This document shows positions 5,673 to 6,983 of a DNA stretch of 6,983 nucleotides, piece by piece; the first letter of the stretch is position 1, and each line of letters starts with the position of its first letter. The notes beneath the pieces were generated by a model, which was not told the DNA's origin, did not search any database, and saw nothing but the letters and a program-made list of their open reading frames with translations. The stretch is from Burkholderiales bacterium (GTDB lineage: Bacteria; Pseudomonadota; Gammaproteobacteria; Burkholderiales; Usitatibacteraceae). Location of the stretch: NCBI GenBank assembly GCA_017880705.1, contig JADGRS010000163.1, positions 1 through 6,983 on the forward strand, in the 5' to 3' direction. The position numbers and the translations under genes were made by a program.

Positions 5673-6878
5673 TCATTTCGCGGGTAGCGTCACGTACACG
5701 ACCGCGCGCGCCTTCTGGCGCGAATAGTACGCCGCGAGGTTGTCGATATCCGCGTCGGTAAGCACGTCGGACATGGCGGCCATCGCCGGGCTCTTGCGCT
5801 TGCCCGTGCGATACGCCTGCAGCACGGCCTGCAGGTAATCCTCACGCTGTCCCGCCAGCGCCGGCAAGCGAGGATCGGTGCTGTTGCCGTTGATCCCATG
5901 GCAGCGATCGCAGCGCTCGGCCCATTCGGCGGTGGCGAGGGGCTTGCGCACATTGGGGGACTGGGGCTGCAGGCTCGCGTAGTACGCGGCGAGGTTCTTC
6001 ATCGCCGCGTCGTCGAGCGAAGAGGCGAGGCCCTTCATCGTCTCATCGCCGCGGCCTCCATTCTTGTAGGCGCCGAGCGCGGCGACGAGGTACTGCGCAT
6101 CCTGCCCGGCGAGGCTCGGGGTCGCCGGCGTGGCGCTCACGCCCTGCTCGCCGTGGCATCCGGCGCATGCGGCGGCAGCGGCCTTGCCTGCCGCCTTGTC
6201 GCCCGCGGCCGGAGTCTGGGCGCGCGTCGCCTTCTGCAACGCGTAGTAGAGCGTGATGTTGCCCACGTCGGCGTCGGTCACTGCGGCGGCCATCGGCTTC
6301 ATGATGTCGCTCTTGCGTTGGCCGCCCTTGTAGGCCTTCATGGCGGCGGCGAGATATTTGGGATCGAGTCCCACCAAGCTCGGCGTGCCGGGCATCGCGC
6401 TGACCCCCGTCTCGCCGTGACATCCCGCGCAGCCCGCGGCCGCGGCCTTGCCGGCCTGCACGGGGTCGGGCTTGGCGGGTGCGGATTTCGCGCCTTCGCC
6501 CGCGCCGGACACCGGATCGAGGCTCGCGTAGTAGGCGGACGCCTTGAATAGCGAGTCGTCGCTCAGGAACTTGACCGCGGCTCCCATGGCCTCGTTGCCG
6601 CGAACGCCGGCCTTGTAGTTGCGCAGCTCCAGGTGCAGGTAAGCGGCGCGCTGCCCGGCGAGATGCGGCACGCCCTTGGCCGTGCTGATGCCGTTCAATC
6701 CATGGCAGCCGACGCAGCTCGACTGGGCCACGCGCTTGCCGTCGGCCACGTCCTGGGCGGTCGCGTAGGCGGCCTTCAAGTCGTCCGCGCTGCCGGGCTG
6801 CACCACCGCGGGCTGCGCGAATGCGCTCGAGCCGAGGAACAGGACCGCAAGCAGCAGGGAATGCGCACTTCGCTTCAT
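5673..6878 (-). CDS. Secreted tetraheme cytochrome c of four tandem c4-like domains
   Basis: This 401-residue protein has a signal peptide ([21 protein letters not shown], cleavage after about residue 21). Four class I cytochrome domains follow, with haem motifs CVGCH (55-59), CAGCH (150-154), CAGCH (238-242) and CDRCH (323-327). The matching sixth-ligand methionines are Met98, Met193, Met281 and Met366, each about 43 residues after its haem motif. Each domain ends in an AAYYASL-like helix, and Ala/Pro-rich linkers separate domains 1-2 and 2-3. It should be a periplasmic, high-potential His/Met multi-haem carrier. Cytochrome c4 itself has two such domains; four in one chain is less usual. Domains 2 and 3 resemble each other most, and 1 and 4 share GxNGxST and LAGQR. 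The start at 6878 is chosen for the signal peptide and the GAGGAA upstream. It heads the visible upstream unit, 29 nt after a truncated gene, and probably hands electrons between the inner membrane and MtrA. Confidence 0.93.
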   Translation of the reverse strand: MKRSAHSLLLAVLFLGSSAFAQPAVVQPGSADDLKAAYATAQDVADGKRVAQSSCVGCHGLNGISTAKGVPHLAGQRAAYLHLELRNYKAGVRGNEAMGAAVKFLSDDSLFKASAYYASLDPVSGAGEGAKSAPAKPDPVQAGKAAAAGCAGCHGETGVSAMPGTPSLVGLDPKYLAAAMKAYKGGQRKSDIMKPMAAAVTDADVGNITLYYALQKATRAQTPAAGDKAAGKAAAAACAGCHGEQGVSATPATPSLAGQDAQYLVAALGAYKNGGRGDETMKGLASSLDDAAMKNLAAYYASLQPQSPNVRKPLATAEWAERCDRCHGINGNSTDPRLPALAGQREDYLQAVLQAYRTGKRKSPAMAAMSDVLTDADIDNLAAYYSRQKARAVVYVTLPAK

Positions 6879-6907
6879 CGAAATTTCCTCGAACGGTTCG
6901 GCAAGGT

Positions 6908-6983
6908 TCAGCCCTGCGGCAACGGCGACGCTTCGTCGTTCCATGGCGGGAGCAACCGCGTCGCGAAGAACAACAGGACGAAA
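6908..6983 (-). CDS. C-terminal fragment of an unidentified, probably membrane, protein (5' end outside window)
   Basis: A reading frame open to the right edge gives 24 codons, [17 protein letters not shown] and a further seven residues, before a TGA at 6908-6910. The start is strongly hydrophobic and ends in a short polar, proline-containing tail, as expected for the last transmembrane helix and tail of a membrane protein. It stops 29 nt before the tetraheme gene, the same spacing as within the unit, which suggests co-transcription. A membrane subunit that feeds electrons to the secreted cytochromes, such as a cytochrome b-type protein, would fit, but the fragment is too short to identify. 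Confidence 0.5.
   Translation of the reverse strand, partial: FVLLFFATRLLPPWNDEASPLPQG

Noticed and set aside
5635..5676. Upstream ATG at 5676 for the monoheme cytochrome, overlapping the tetraheme stop as ATGA
   Set aside because: It looks like a translational-coupling overlap, but the extra 14 residues are polar and Arg-rich and precede a complete signal peptide. The ATG at 5634 has AGGAG upstream.
6879..6944. N-terminal extension of the tetraheme cytochrome by 22 residues from an ATG at 6944
   Set aside because: It would precede a complete signal peptide and overlap the end of the upstream frame. GAGGAA placed before 6878 supports the shorter start.
1..6983. CRISPR arrays, tRNA/rRNA genes, insertion sequences, integrases or phage genes
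   Set aside because: I saw no spaced direct repeats, no tRNA-like cloverleaf, and no transposase or integrase motifs on either strand. The repeats found are protein-domain repeats in the tetraheme gene or short palindromes.

Overview
The window is a high-GC stretch, by eye well above 60% G+C, and every gene I can support lies on the minus strand. It carries a c-type cytochrome / extracellular electron transfer locus. No taxonomic marker is present. The MtrAB-type outer-membrane conduit, the c4/c553-like cytochromes, the codon bias and a consensus FNR/ANR box suggest a proteobacterium, most likely a betaproteobacterium with iron-oxidising, metal-respiring or otherwise electrode/mineral-linked metabolism. 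That assignment is inference.

Layout in transcription order (right to left). At 6983-6908 is the last 24 codons of an unidentified gene with a hydrophobic C-terminus. Next come a secreted tetraheme cytochrome made of four c4-like domains (6878-5673), a small secreted monoheme class I cytochrome (5634-5326), and a four-helix membrane protein with one periplasmic haem c site (5279-4494). These are spaced 29-46 nt apart and look like one transcription unit. A GC-rich hairpin (4479-4446) follows the last gene.

A regulatory gap of about 325 nt (4493-4168) holds a perfect TTGAT-N4-ATCAA FNR/ANR box and two further palindromes. It precedes a second unit: a decaheme MtrA/MtoA/PioA-type (DmsE family) cytochrome (4167-3175) and, 28 nt later, a large MtrB/MtoB/PioB-type outer-membrane beta-barrel (3146-462). 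A perfect 10-bp hairpin (436-413) ends this unit. The start of an unrelated metallophosphoesterase (389-1) runs off the left edge.

Together the genes read as a trans-envelope electron path. The membrane monoheme protein, perhaps with the truncated upstream membrane protein, would exchange electrons with the quinone pool. The monoheme and tetraheme c4-like proteins would carry them through the periplasm. MtrA sheathed in MtrB would carry them across the outer membrane. Sixteen CXXCH haem sites are encoded in about 3.7 kb of coding DNA. No MtrC/OmcA-like cell-surface cytochrome, no CymA-like tetraheme NapC/NirT protein and no PioC-like HiPIP is present, so the layout is closer to MtoAB/PioAB than to Shewanella MtrCAB. 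Electron direction (oxidation or reduction of the external partner) cannot be decided from the sequence.
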